DNA of 52,663 nt from DATMTS01 sp035564555 (GTDB lineage: Bacteria > Actinomycetota > Actinomycetes > Actinomycetales > Microbacteriaceae), in NCBI GenBank assembly GCA_035564555.1, contig DATMTS010000016.1, positions 1 to 52,663 on the forward strand, read 5' to 3'. Numbering within the stretch: the first letter of the stretch is position 1; every line of letters begins with the position of its first letter. Below are positions 24,710-32,756 of this stretch, one piece after another. The notes below the pieces were generated by a model. That model did not search any database. It was given only the letters and a program-made list of their open reading frames with translations, and was not told the origin of the DNA. The translations under genes were made by a program, and so were the position numbers.

Positions 24710-24778
24710 ATCGAAATCAGGTGACACATGAACTCGACTGGATAATCCAGACCGACCGCAGCGCCACCTGATTTCGAT
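24710..24778. repeat. 69-bp nested inverted repeat after paaI
   Basis: Perfect 14-bp arms ATCGAAATCAGGTG (24710-24723) and its complement (24765-24778) enclose a 6-bp palindrome with one central base, CTGGATAATCCAG (24738-24750). It lies 18 bp after the paaI stop. The layout copies that of 17167-17230 although the bases differ, and the arm is less GC-rich than its surroundings. Confidence 0.75.
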
Positions 24779-24852
24779 GCGGGTGCGAGGTGCGGAATGC
24801 GGGTGCGGGTGCGGGTGCGGGATGCGGGTGCGGGATGCGGGTGCGGGTGCGC
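24779..24852. repeat. GCGGGT/GCGGGAT microsatellite before paaK
   Basis: Imperfect tandem hexamers and heptamers (GCGGGT, GCGGGAT) directly abut the inverted repeat at 24710-24778 and end about 75 bp before the paaK start. No coding function; variable copy number is likely. Confidence 0.75.
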
Positions 24853-24928
24853 AGGCATACGACGCCGCACGATGCGCAGGCGAATCCGCGCACGAATCAT
24901 ATGAACAGCCAGCCGAACGGGAGCAATC

Positions 24929-26239
24929 ATGTCGACGTCTCGCCTCACGCCGCCGCAGGCATCAGAGCTCGACCCCGAGGAGCGGATGTCACGGGACGAG
25001 CTCGAATCCCTGCAGCTCCGGCGTCTGCAGTGGACCGTGCGCCACGCGTACGAGAACGTGCCGCTGTACCGCTCGAAACTGGATGCCGCGGGCATCACGC
25101 CGACAGACATCCGATGCCTTGACGACGTGCGCGTGCTGCCCTTCACCACCAAGGACGACCTGCGCCAGACCTATCCGTTCGGCATGTTCGCCGTGCCGAT
25201 GGAGCGCGTTGCGCGCATTCACGCCTCCAGCGGCACGACCGGCCGACCGACGGTCGTCGGCTACACCGCCGAAGACCTGAACGTCTGGGCGAGGCTCGTC
25301 GCGCGCTGCCTGCGGGCCAGCGGCATCCGTGCGGGCATGAAGGTGCACAACGCCTACGGCTACGGCCTGTTCACCGGCGGCCTGGGTGCGCACGACGGCA
25401 TCCAGGCGCTGGGAGCGACGGTCATCCCGGTCTCCGGCGGCCAGACCGCTCGTCAGGTGCAGCTCATCGCCGACTTCCGGCCGGATGCCATCCTCTGCAC
25501 GCCGAGCTATCTGCTCACCATCGCGGATGCCATGGAGACCGCCGGAATCGATGCCCGCTCGACGTCGCTGAAGGTCGCGGTACTGGGCGCCGAGCCGTGG
25601 ACGAACGAACTGCGCCGCGAACTCGAGCAGCGTCTCGACCTCGACGCGGTCGACATCTACGGCCTCTCCGAGGTGATGGGTCCAGGCGTCGGCAACGAGT
25701 GCATCGAGACGAAGGACGGTCCGCACCTCTGGGAAGACCACTTTCTGCCGGAGGTGATCGACGCTTCGACGGGCGAATCGCTGCCGGACGGCGAGTTCGG
25801 CGAACTTGTTTTCACGTCACTTACGAAGCAGGCGTTTCCGGTGCTGCGCTATCGCACCCGCGACCTGACCCGGCTGTTGCCCGGCACGGCGCGTCCGGCG
25901 ATGCGCCGCATGCAGAAGGTGACCGGGCGCGACGACGACATGATCATCCTGCGCGGCGTGAACCTGTTCCCCACCCAGATCGAGGAGATCGTGCTCGGCA
26001 TCGAGACGCTCACGCCGCACTTCGTCCTCGAGCTCACGCGTGAGGGCCGAATGGATGCGTTGACGGTGCGGATCGAACGGCATCCGGCGCTCGAGAGGTC
26101 TGTGTGCGAAGCGGCCGCCCTGGTGCTGCAGCAACGCATCAAGCAGTTCATCGGCACGACGGTCGCCGTGCGCCTCGAAGAGCCGGGAGCGTTGCCGCGC
26201 AGCGAGGGCAAGTACAAGCGCGTGTACGACCTGCGATGA
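24929..26239 (+). CDS. paaK: Phenylacetate-CoA ligase PaaK
   Basis: A 436-residue adenylate-forming enzyme that makes phenylacetyl-CoA, the first step and the inducer of the pathway. The P-loop is SSGTTGRPTVVGYT (about 100-113), the aromatic/adenine region YGLSEVMGPGV, the hinge RTRDL, the family stretch GRDDDMIILRGVNLFPTQIE, and the C-terminal catalytic Lys is in EGKYKRVYDLR. A GGGAGC ribosome binding site precedes the ATG. It is probably read from its own promoter or through the repeat region from paaI. Confidence 0.97.
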   Translation: MSTSRLTPPQASELDPEERMSRDELESLQLRRLQWTVRHAYENVPLYRSKLDAAGITPTDIRCLDDVRVLPFTTKDDLRQTYPFGMFAVPMERVARIHASSGTTGRPTVVGYTAEDLNVWARLVARCLRASGIRAGMKVHNAYGYGLFTGGLGAHDGIQALGATVIPVSGGQTARQVQLIADFRPDAILCTPSYLLTIADAMETAGIDARSTSLKVAVLGAEPWTNELRRELEQRLDLDAVDIYGLSEVMGPGVGNECIETKDGPHLWEDHFLPEVIDASTGESLPDGEFGELVFTSLTKQAFPVLRYRTRDLTRLLPGTARPAMRRMQKVTGRDDDMIILRGVNLFPTQIEEIVLGIETLTPHFVLELTREGRMDALTVRIERHPALERSVCEAAALVLQQRIKQFIGTTVAVRLEEPGALPRSEGKYKRVYDLR

Positions 26240-26353
26240 GACCGGAAGTGCTCGCGGCTCACGCCTTGCCTCAGATGCGGCAAACCTGGGATGCGACGGC
26301 ATCCGAGGCACGATCATGCCGCCGTATCGCCGGTTTGCCGTTCTGCGACGCCC

Positions 26354-26396
26354 GCCCGGGTGGCACAGGGCACAGGGCGAGCGCCCGGGTGGCACA
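26354..26396. repeat. Direct repeat upstream of paaR
   Basis: The 14-mer GCCCGGGTGGCACA occurs at 26354-26367 and 26383-26396, 29 bp apart and just before the paaR ATG at 26406. It could be a regulator site or a recent duplication. The core CCCGGG is palindromic. Confidence 0.5.
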
Positions 26397-26405
26397 CTTG
26401 AGCCG

Positions 26406-27017
26406 ATGACCCACACGACGACGCCGAAACGGGGCAGACCCGGGTACGACCAGCGCGGCATTCTCGAGGTGGCCGTCGCGGCGTTCAACGAGTTCGGCTA
26501 CGACGCGACGTCGATCGGGGTGCTGGCCGAGCGGCTGGGCCTGTCGAAGTCGGCGATCTACCACCACGTGGCATCCAAGGACGAACTGCTCCGGCTCGCG
26601 CTGGACGAGGCGCTGAACGGGCTGGAGGGAGTGCTTCGCGAGCCGGGCGGGCATGACGGCAGCGCCGCCGAACGACTCGCGCACGTGCTTCGCGGCGCCG
26701 TGCATGTGCTGATCGACCGGCTGCCATACGTGACGCTTCTGCTGCGCGTGCGTGGCAACACCGAGGTGGAGCGCGCCGCGCTGGCCCGGCGTCGCGCGTT
26801 CGACCGGGCCGTCACGGCCCTCGTCGTCGAGGCGCGCGACGAGGGATCCCTGCGCGCCGACATCGACGCACGCATCGTCACGCGGCTGCTGTTCGGCATG
26901 ATCAACTCGATCGTCGAGTGGTACCGGCCGGGCGGAGCAGAGGATGCCGACCAGCTCGCCGACGACGTGCTCGCCGTGGCACTCGACGGGCTGCGCGTAC
27001 CGCCGTCGCGGCCCTGA
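26406..27017 (+). CDS. paaR: TetR-family repressor, probable PaaR
   Basis: A 203-residue regulator with an N-terminal TetR HTH (TSIGVLAERLGLSKSAIYHHVASKDELL, in two parts about 34-62: TSIGVLAERLGLSKSAIYH and HVASKDELL) and an all-helical ligand domain ending in LLFGMINSIVEWYRPGG, usual for TetR_N/C acyl-CoA sensors. Location beside paaK and the PaaR-like operators at 24209-24230 and 34021-34042 support the role of phenylacetyl-CoA-responsive repressor. ATG 26406 is chosen because the HTH follows at the usual distance. Confidence 0.88.
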   Translation: MTHTTTPKRGRPGYDQRGILEVAVAAFNEFGYDATSIGVLAERLGLSKSAIYHHVASKDELLRLALDEALNGLEGVLREPGGHDGSAAERLAHVLRGAVHVLIDRLPYVTLLLRVRGNTEVERAALARRRAFDRAVTALVVEARDEGSLRADIDARIVTRLLFGMINSIVEWYRPGGAEDADQLADDVLAVALDGLRVPPSRP

Positions 27018-27081
27018 CTGCCGGCGAAGACGCCTCAGGCCCAGTGGCCACCCATGAGGCAACCGGTGAGGAGGGGACACA

Positions 27082-27135
27082 GGCAACCGGCCCATGGCAA
27101 CCGGCCCATGGCAACCGGTCAGGAAACCGGCCCAT
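27082..27135. repeat. 14-bp tandem repeat between paaR and the MarR gene
   Basis: GGCAACCGGCCCAT occurs exactly at 27082-27095 and 27096-27109, with two degenerate copies to 27135 and another partial copy just upstream near 27058. It fills most of the gap between paaR and the MarR/MFS pair. Confidence 0.75.
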
Positions 27136-27154
27136 GGCATCGCACGACGCCCTC

Positions 27155-27171
27155 CACTTAATGCATTAGTG
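27155..27171. promoter_or_regulatory. MarR-type operator (putative)
   Basis: CAC, then the perfect palindrome TAATGCATTA, then GTG form a near-perfect 17-bp dyad. It covers the -35/spacer zone of the promoter whose -10 is at 27176-27181 and lies directly before a marR gene, so autorepression is likely. Confidence 0.7.
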
Positions 27172-27175
27172 CTGT

Positions 27176-27181
27176 TATATT
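27176..27181 (+). promoter_or_regulatory. Putative leaderless -10 box of the MarR/MFS operon
   Basis: TATATT is followed by six bases and then GTG 27188. No ribosome binding site lies between, consistent with a leaderless transcript. Confidence 0.55.
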
Positions 27182-27187
27182 AGCGCT

Positions 27188-27715
27188 GTGACATCTAACG
27201 ACGATCAAACCAGTCTGCGCGACCGACTACCGAGCCGTTGGCGCGCGGCGCACGAGTTCTTCGCCCGGGCGGATGCCGGCATCGCCGAGGTGTACGAACG
27301 GCTCGGCATCCGGGGCGTGCGGCCGCGGTTCAGCATGGCTCTGATCTTTCTCGAATCCGGTCCGCTCAGCATCCGCGAGTTGGCGCGCGAGGTCGACGTG
27401 ACCCACTCGGCGATGAGTCAGACGGTGACCGCGATGCGCGAGGCGGGCCTCGTGCAATCCGCGCCAGGGGCCGACGCGCGAAGCCGGGTGGTGTCGCTGA
27501 CGGACGCCGGGCGTTCCCTGGTGCCGCGACTACGCGCCGAGTGGGACGCGACGGAGACGGCGATCGCCGAACTCGAGGCAGAGGTGCCATACCCGCTCAC
27601 CCAGGTGATCGCGGATCTCAGCGCGGCGCTGGACCGGCGGTCGTTCGCCGACCGGGTCGCGGCACACCTGCACGAACCGGCGCCCCCCGGGGGTCCGCAC
27701 CCTCGAGCGCTATGA
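27188..27715 (+). CDS. MarR-family transcriptional regulator
   Basis: A 175-residue winged-helix regulator. The recognition region SIRELAREVDVTHSAMSQTV, the following TAMREAGLVQSAPG and wing DARSRVVSLTDAG are at about 60-108. It overlaps the MFS gene by ATGA and is preceded by a dyad operator and an apparently leaderless GTG start. It probably controls the exporter; a link to phenylacetate is not indicated except by position inside the paa region. Confidence 0.9.
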   Translation: MTSNDDQTSLRDRLPSRWRAAHEFFARADAGIAEVYERLGIRGVRPRFSMALIFLESGPLSIRELAREVDVTHSAMSQTVTAMREAGLVQSAPGADARSRVVSLTDAGRSLVPRLRAEWDATETAIAELEAEVPYPLTQVIADLSAALDRRSFADRVAAHLHEPAPPGGPHPRAL

Positions 27716-28983
27716 GCGCGGCGACCCTGCTGCTCGACATTCGGCCCCTGCTCGAGAACCCGCCCTTTCGCCGGCTCTGGGTCGGCGGCACGATCTCGGG
27801 GCTCGGATCACAGCTCGGCTCGTTCGCGGTGCTCTACCTCGTGTGGCAACGCACCGGAAGCGCCGCGTTGGTGGGCGCGATGGGCATCGCTCAGGCCGTG
27901 CCGATGTTCGCGTTCGCGCTGGCCGGCGGACGCCTGGCCGACGCAGTCGACCGCCGCACCCTGGTGCTCGCCTCCCGGATCGGCCAGCTGATGGCATCCG
28001 TCGCGCTGGCGGCGATCGTGATCGGGGGCATCAGTGCGGTGTGGCCGGTGTACGTCGTCATCGCCGTACAGTCGGGGCTCGGCGCCGTCTCCGCCCCGGC
28101 GTCGAAGACGTTCGCGGTGCGCCTGCTGAGCGGCGAGCAGCTCGGAGCGGGTCTCGCGATGACGAACCTGGGCTTTCAGGCGAGCATGTTGATCGGGCCG
28201 CTGGTGGCGGGTCTGCTGATCACGTGGATCGGCATAGGTGCTTGCCTGGTGATCGATACTGTCACGTTCCTGTTCGCGCTGTATGGCGTCGCGCGCCTGC
28301 CCGCGATGCCGCCGCAACCGGAACCGGGGAATGCCGCGACGGCCGAGAGCGCCAACGGCATCCTTGCAGCCTTGCGGTTGATCCGGCGGGAGCCGATTCT
28401 GATCGGGGTGTTCCTCGCAGACGTGAGCGCGACCGTGCTGGCGATGCCGATCGCGCTGTTCCCGGTGATCAATGCGGAGGAGTACGGCGGGTCGGCCTCG
28501 ACGCTGGGCTTGTTCCTGCCGGCGCTCGCCGTGGGCGGCGTGCTGATGGGCGCCTTCTCCGGTCGGCTCACCCGCGCACGGCGCCAAGGCGCCTTGATGC
28601 TCGTCGCCGGAATCGTCTGGGGCCTCGCGCTGGCGGGCTTCGGACTATCGCACGTGCTCTGGCTCGCCCTGCCGGCGCTTGCGATCGCCGGAGCGGCCGA
28701 CGTGGCGAGCGTCGTTTCGCGCGGAACGATCGTGCAACGAGTGACGCCGGATGCCTTCCGCGGCAGGGTGAACGCTCTCGACTTCTTGGTCGGAGCCGGT
28801 GGCCCTCAGCTCGGCAATCTGCGTGCCGGACTCGTCGCGTCCGTGGGCGGCGGGGCGTTCAGCGCGGTCGTGGGCGGTCTCGCTGCGGCCGTCGGTGCGA
28901 TCGCGATCGGCGTGGGGGTGCCGACCCTGCGCCATTACACGCAGGCTCGTGACGCCGACCGGGCGATTTCCGACCGGGCCTGA
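27712..28983 (+). CDS. MFS exporter (MFS_3/EntS-like)
   Basis: A 423-residue transporter with about 12 membrane helices. The N-terminus PPFRRLWVGGTISGLGSQLG, motif A variant AGGRLADAVDRRTLVLASR, and the internal RVTPDAFRGRVNALDFLVG are typical of actinobacterial MFS_3 exporters. It is coupled by a 4-bp overlap to the marR gene. It ends 44 bp before the convergent paaZ stop. Substrate unknown. Confidence 0.9.
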   Translation: MSAATLLLDIRPLLENPPFRRLWVGGTISGLGSQLGSFAVLYLVWQRTGSAALVGAMGIAQAVPMFAFALAGGRLADAVDRRTLVLASRIGQLMASVALAAIVIGGISAVWPVYVVIAVQSGLGAVSAPASKTFAVRLLSGEQLGAGLAMTNLGFQASMLIGPLVAGLLITWIGIGACLVIDTVTFLFALYGVARLPAMPPQPEPGNAATAESANGILAALRLIRREPILIGVFLADVSATVLAMPIALFPVINAEEYGGSASTLGLFLPALAVGGVLMGAFSGRLTRARRQGALMLVAGIVWGLALAGFGLSHVLWLALPALAIAGAADVASVVSRGTIVQRVTPDAFRGRVNALDFLVGAGGPQLGNLRAGLVASVGGGAFSAVVGGLAAAVGAIAIGVGVPTLRHYTQARDADRAISDRA

Positions 28984-29027
28984 TGCTTCGCGCCTGATGG
29001 CCCGCCCGATGCTCCGCCCCTGCGGTA

Positions 29028-31112
29028 TCACTCCTTGGCGACGAGTGTCAGCACGTCGTAGGCGGCGACCGTCTCGTCGTTCTGGTTGGTGATCACGGCA
29101 TCCCAGCGCACCTCGCCGTAGTCGTCGGTCTCGCGCGGTGTGATCTGCTTCGCGGTCAGCGCGACGCGGATGCTGTCGCCCGGCGACACCGGAGTCACGA
29201 ACCTCAGGTTCTCCAGCCCGTAGTTGGCCAACACGGGCCCGGGTGCCGGGTCGACGAACAGGCCGGCGGCGAACGAGACGAGCAGGTAGCCGTGTGCGAC
29301 TCGGCCCGGGAAGAAGGGATTCGCGGCAGCCGCCGTCTCATCCATGTGCGCGTAGAAGGTGTCACCGGTGAACGCGGCGAAGTGCTCGATGTCGTCGAGC
29401 GTCACTTCGCGCGGCTCGCTCACCACCTGGTCGCCGACCCGTAGCTCGGCAAGAGACTTGCGGAACGGATGCCGGCCCCCGGTCGCCGTCGCCGCTCCCG
29501 GATGCCAGACGCCGGTGATCGCGGTGAGCATCTGCGGAGTGCCCTGGATCGCGGTGCGCTGCATGTGGTGCAGCACGGCGCGGATGCCGCCGAGCTCCTC
29601 GCCGCCGCCCGCGCGCCCGGGCCCGCCGTGCACCAGGTGCGGCACCGGAGAGCCGTGGCCCGTCGAGGTGCGCGCATCGTCACGGTTCAGGATCAGCACC
29701 CGACCGTTGTACGCCGCGACACCGGCGACCAGCGCCGCAGCGACCTCAGGGTCTGCGGTCGCCACGCTCGTGACGAGCGATCCCCGTCCCCGGCGCACCA
29801 GATCGGCGGCTTCGGCGGTCGAGGAGTATCCGATGACGCTCGCGACCGGTCCGAACGCCTCGACGGTGTGCACCGCATCGCTCGAGTTGTCCGCGAATCG
29901 CAACAACATCGCGGTGACGAACGCACCGTCACGGTCGACCTCCGTCGTGCCGTCCGTCTGGCGCACCGCCGGGGCATCCAGCGACCCGATGGCCAGTTCG
30001 CCACCGGCTGTGATCAGCCGACCGACCTGGCGCAGCACTTCGGCGCGCTGAGCCTGCGACGCGAGCGGGCCCATCGTCACCCCGTCGGCGCGCGGATCGC
30101 CGATGATGACGCGCTCCTGAATCCGCGCACGCACCGCCGCGATGACGTCGTGCACCGAATCCCGTGGCACGATCGCACGACGGATCGCCGTGCACTTCTG
30201 CCCTGCCTTGGCGGTCATTTCGGTGACGAGCTGTTTGACGTACGCCTCGAACTCCGGCGTGCCGGCCACGGCATCCGGGCCGAGAACCGAGGCGTTGATC
30301 GAGTCGGTCTCGCTCGTGAACCGCACTCCCCCGGTCTGAACGGTGTCGTGTGCCCGCAGCTTCTCGGCGGTGCTCGCTGATCCCGTGAAAGCGACGAGGT
30401 CGCCGAGTTGCAGCCGGTCGAACAGCGACGGCACGCTTCCCGAGACGAGCTGCATCGAGCCGTCGGGCAGCAGACCGCTCTCCACCATGATGCGCACAGC
30501 GTGCTCGGCGATGTAGCCGGTCGGCGTCGCCGGCTTGACGAGCGTCGGCACGCCGGCAAGGAACGCCGGGGCGAATTTCTCGAGCATGCCCCAGACCGGA
30601 AAGTTGAACGCGTTGATCTGCACCGCCACGCCGGGCAGCCGGCTGTAGATGTGCCGTCCGAGGAACGAGCCGTCCTTGCTCAGCGCCTCCGCCGGGCCAT
30701 CCAGGTAGACCCGCGCGTTCGGCAGCTCCCGACGCCCCTTGGACGAGTAGGTGAAGAGCACGCCGATGCCGCCGTCGACGTCGGCCCCGGAGTCCTGCTG
30801 AGTTGCGCCGGCCTTCGCGGACAGCTCGTACAGCTCGGCCTTGCGCTCGGTGAGAGCTTGCGCGAGTTGCTTGAGCAGCACGGCCCGTTGGTGGAACGTC
30901 AGGGCGCCCAGGGATGCCTGCCCGACAGTGCGCGCATGGTCGAGGGCCGCCCGCAGATCCAGGCCATCCGTGCTCACACGAGCGACGATCTCCCCGGTCG
31001 ATGCGTCACGCACCTCGGTAGCGGCGGCCTCCGTCGCCGCGGCCTCGGTAGCGCCGGCATCGGCCGCGGGCGTCCACCACTGGTCGCGCAGGTAGCTGGG
31101 CAGGATGCTCAT
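29028..31112 (-). CDS. paaZ: Bifunctional oxepin-CoA hydrolase / semialdehyde dehydrogenase PaaZ
   Basis: A 694-residue fusion. Residues about 1-530 are an aldehyde dehydrogenase with FTGSAST, catalytic-base Glu268 (FTSETDS) and nucleophile Cys307 (GQKCTAIRR). Residues about 545-690 are a MaoC-like (R)-hydratase domain that opens oxepin-CoA, with FTGDTFYAHMDE and PGRVAHGYLLVSFAAG. The N-terminus carries a small alanine-rich repeat (about 20-33, ATEAA units) not expected in the family. It is the last gene of the paaJFHZ operon. Confidence 0.96.
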   Translation of the reverse strand: MSILPSYLRDQWWTPAADAGATEAAATEAAATEVRDASTGEIVARVSTDGLDLRAALDHARTVGQASLGALTFHQRAVLLKQLAQALTERKAELYELSAKAGATQQDSGADVDGGIGVLFTYSSKGRRELPNARVYLDGPAEALSKDGSFLGRHIYSRLPGVAVQINAFNFPVWGMLEKFAPAFLAGVPTLVKPATPTGYIAEHAVRIMVESGLLPDGSMQLVSGSVPSLFDRLQLGDLVAFTGSASTAEKLRAHDTVQTGGVRFTSETDSINASVLGPDAVAGTPEFEAYVKQLVTEMTAKAGQKCTAIRRAIVPRDSVHDVIAAVRARIQERVIIGDPRADGVTMGPLASQAQRAEVLRQVGRLITAGGELAIGSLDAPAVRQTDGTTEVDRDGAFVTAMLLRFADNSSDAVHTVEAFGPVASVIGYSSTAEAADLVRRGRGSLVTSVATADPEVAAALVAGVAAYNGRVLILNRDDARTSTGHGSPVPHLVHGGPGRAGGGEELGGIRAVLHHMQRTAIQGTPQMLTAITGVWHPGAATATGGRHPFRKSLAELRVGDQVVSEPREVTLDDIEHFAAFTGDTFYAHMDETAAAANPFFPGRVAHGYLLVSFAAGLFVDPAPGPVLANYGLENLRFVTPVSPGDSIRVALTAKQITPRETDDYGEVRWDAVITNQNDETVAAYDVLTLVAKE

Positions 31113-31134
31113 GATCGTCTCTCCTCGTCCCTCG

Positions 31135-32016
31135 TCAAGATCGCTCGTCCCAGGTGTAGAACCCCTCGCCGGTCTTGCGGCCCAGACGACCCTCGGCGAC
31201 CATCCGGCGCAGCAGCGGGGGCGGCTCGAAGCGCGAGCCGAGCTTCACGTGCAGGTATTCTGCGATCGCCAGCCGCACGTCGAGCCCGACCAGATCGGTG
31301 AGGCGCAACGGTCCGATCGGATGCCGGTAGCCGAGCACCATGGCCGCGTCGATGTCTTCGACGTCGGCGACGCGCTCTTCGAGCATCCGGATCGCCTCCA
31401 GCCCGAGTGCCACGCCGAGCCGCGACGACGCGAATCCGGGAGCATCCGCAACGGTCACCGGCGTCTTCCCCAGCGTTCGTACCCAGCCCTGCGCGGCCGT
31501 CACCAGCGCACGATCGGTAGCGGATCCGACGACGAGCTCGACCAGAGCGGATGCCGGCACCGGGTTGAAGAAGTGCATGCCGAGAAACCGATCGGGTCGG
31601 TCGAGGACTGCCGCCAACTCGTCGATCGAGATCGATGATGTGTTGCTCGCGATGGCGTACTCGCCGCCCTCGAGCAACACCGCCTCGACACGCCGCAGCG
31701 CCTCCGCCTTCAGCGCGACGTCCTCCGGCACGGCCTCCACGACCACTTCGCAACCCGCGAAGGCCGAGGCATCCGTGCCGACCGTGAGCCTGCCGGCGAG
31801 CGTTGCGGGAGTCTGAACGGTGGCACCGCGCGCGATGCTGCCCTCGATCGCGTGCAGCACGCGGCCGCGGGCCGCGGCAACGGCATCCTGGTCTCGCTCC
31901 ACCACCGCCACCGAACTGCCGGCCAGCAGGAACGCGTGCGCGATGCCGGCGCCCATGCGCCCGCCGCCGAGCACGCCGACGTGCTCGGGCGCCTGTTGCC
32001 TGTCGCGTTCGTTCAC
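31135..32016 (-). CDS. paaH: 3-hydroxyacyl-CoA dehydrogenase PaaH
   Basis: A 293-residue NAD-dependent dehydrogenase, expected to oxidise 3-hydroxyadipyl-CoA. The Rossmann motif is GVLGGGRMGAGIAHAFLLAG (about 14-33), the catalytic region is NTSSISIDELA, then HFFNPVP, and the C-terminal dimer domain has GYRHPIGPLRLTDLVGLD. The GTG start at 32016 overlaps the paaF stop by four bases. It could act on 3-hydroxybutyryl-CoA as well. Confidence 0.93.
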   Translation of the reverse strand: MNERDRQQAPEHVGVLGGGRMGAGIAHAFLLAGSSVAVVERDQDAVAAARGRVLHAIEGSIARGATVQTPATLAGRLTVGTDASAFAGCEVVVEAVPEDVALKAEALRRVEAVLLEGGEYAIASNTSSISIDELAAVLDRPDRFLGMHFFNPVPASALVELVVGSATDRALVTAAQGWVRTLGKTPVTVADAPGFASSRLGVALGLEAIRMLEERVADVEDIDAAMVLGYRHPIGPLRLTDLVGLDVRLAIAEYLHVKLGSRFEPPPLLRRMVAEGRLGRKTGEGFYTWDERS

Positions 32017-32756
32017 TGCACGCGCGCCTTCCGCTCGAGGAACTCGGTCATTCGACGCTGCTTCTCGGCCGACTCGAACAGCACCGCCTGCGCCTCCTGA
32101 TCCACAAGCGGGTGCTCCTGCCGGGCGGCCCGCAGGGCCCGCTTCGTGTATCGGGTGGCGAGCGCGTCGTTCTTCGCGATGCGGTCGGCGAGCGCGTGCG
32201 CGGCGGTGATCAACGACTCGGCCGGATGCAACTCCGTCACCAGGTGGGCGGCGAGCGCCTCCTCTCCACTCAAGATGCGCCCGGCCAGCAGCATGTCGTT
32301 GGCCAACGGTTCGCCGACGAGTTCGCGCAGCCGCCAGGTCGCGCCGGCCGCGGCGATGATGCCGAGCGAGGTCTCGGGGTTGCCGATCTTCAGCCGCGGC
32401 GTGCCGATGCGGAAGTCTGCGGCGTAGGCGAGTTCAGCGCCACCACCCAGCGCGTAGCCGTCGATCGCGGCGATCACGGGCATCGGAAGCTCGCTCAGGC
32501 GGATGAAGGCCGTCGAGTTGATGCCCTGCCGGGCATGTACCGCGCGACGATCCCGCAGTTCGGCGATGTCGGCACCTGAGGCGAACACCCCGCCTTCTCC
32601 CGCGATGATCAGGATGCGCGGATCCGCCTCGAGCTCAGCGCAGAGCGAATGCAGCGCGTCGATGACCGCCTGATTGATCGCGTTGCGCGCCTCGGGCCGG
32701 TTCAAGTGCGCGACGACGCGGTCGTCTCGGCGGTCGACGAGCAGAACGTCACTCAT
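32013..32756 (-). CDS. paaF: 2,3-dehydroadipyl-CoA hydratase PaaF (enoyl-CoA hydratase)
   Basis: A 247-residue crotonase. Both hydratase glutamates are visible: Glu108 in GGGAELAYAADFRI and Glu128 in GNPETSLGII. The oxyanion-hole segment is VFASGADIAEL. It hydrates the enoyl-CoA made after ring opening and PaaJ cleavage. Start and stop both overlap neighbours by four bases (paaJ before, paaH after), so translation is coupled. Confidence 0.93.
   Translation of the reverse strand: MSDVLLVDRRDDRVVAHLNRPEARNAINQAVIDALHSLCAELEADPRILIIAGEGGVFASGADIAELRDRRAVHARQGINSTAFIRLSELPMPVIAAIDGYALGGGAELAYAADFRIGTPRLKIGNPETSLGIIAAAGATWRLRELVGEPLANDMLLAGRILSGEEALAAHLVTELHPAESLITAAHALADRIAKNDALATRYTKRALRAARQEHPLVDQEAQAVLFESAEKQRRMTEFLERKARVQ

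Noticed and set aside
24777..25280. Frame through the GCGGGT satellite into paaK
   Set aside because: Its first part is the translated microsatellite and the rest is out of frame with the clear paaK protein.
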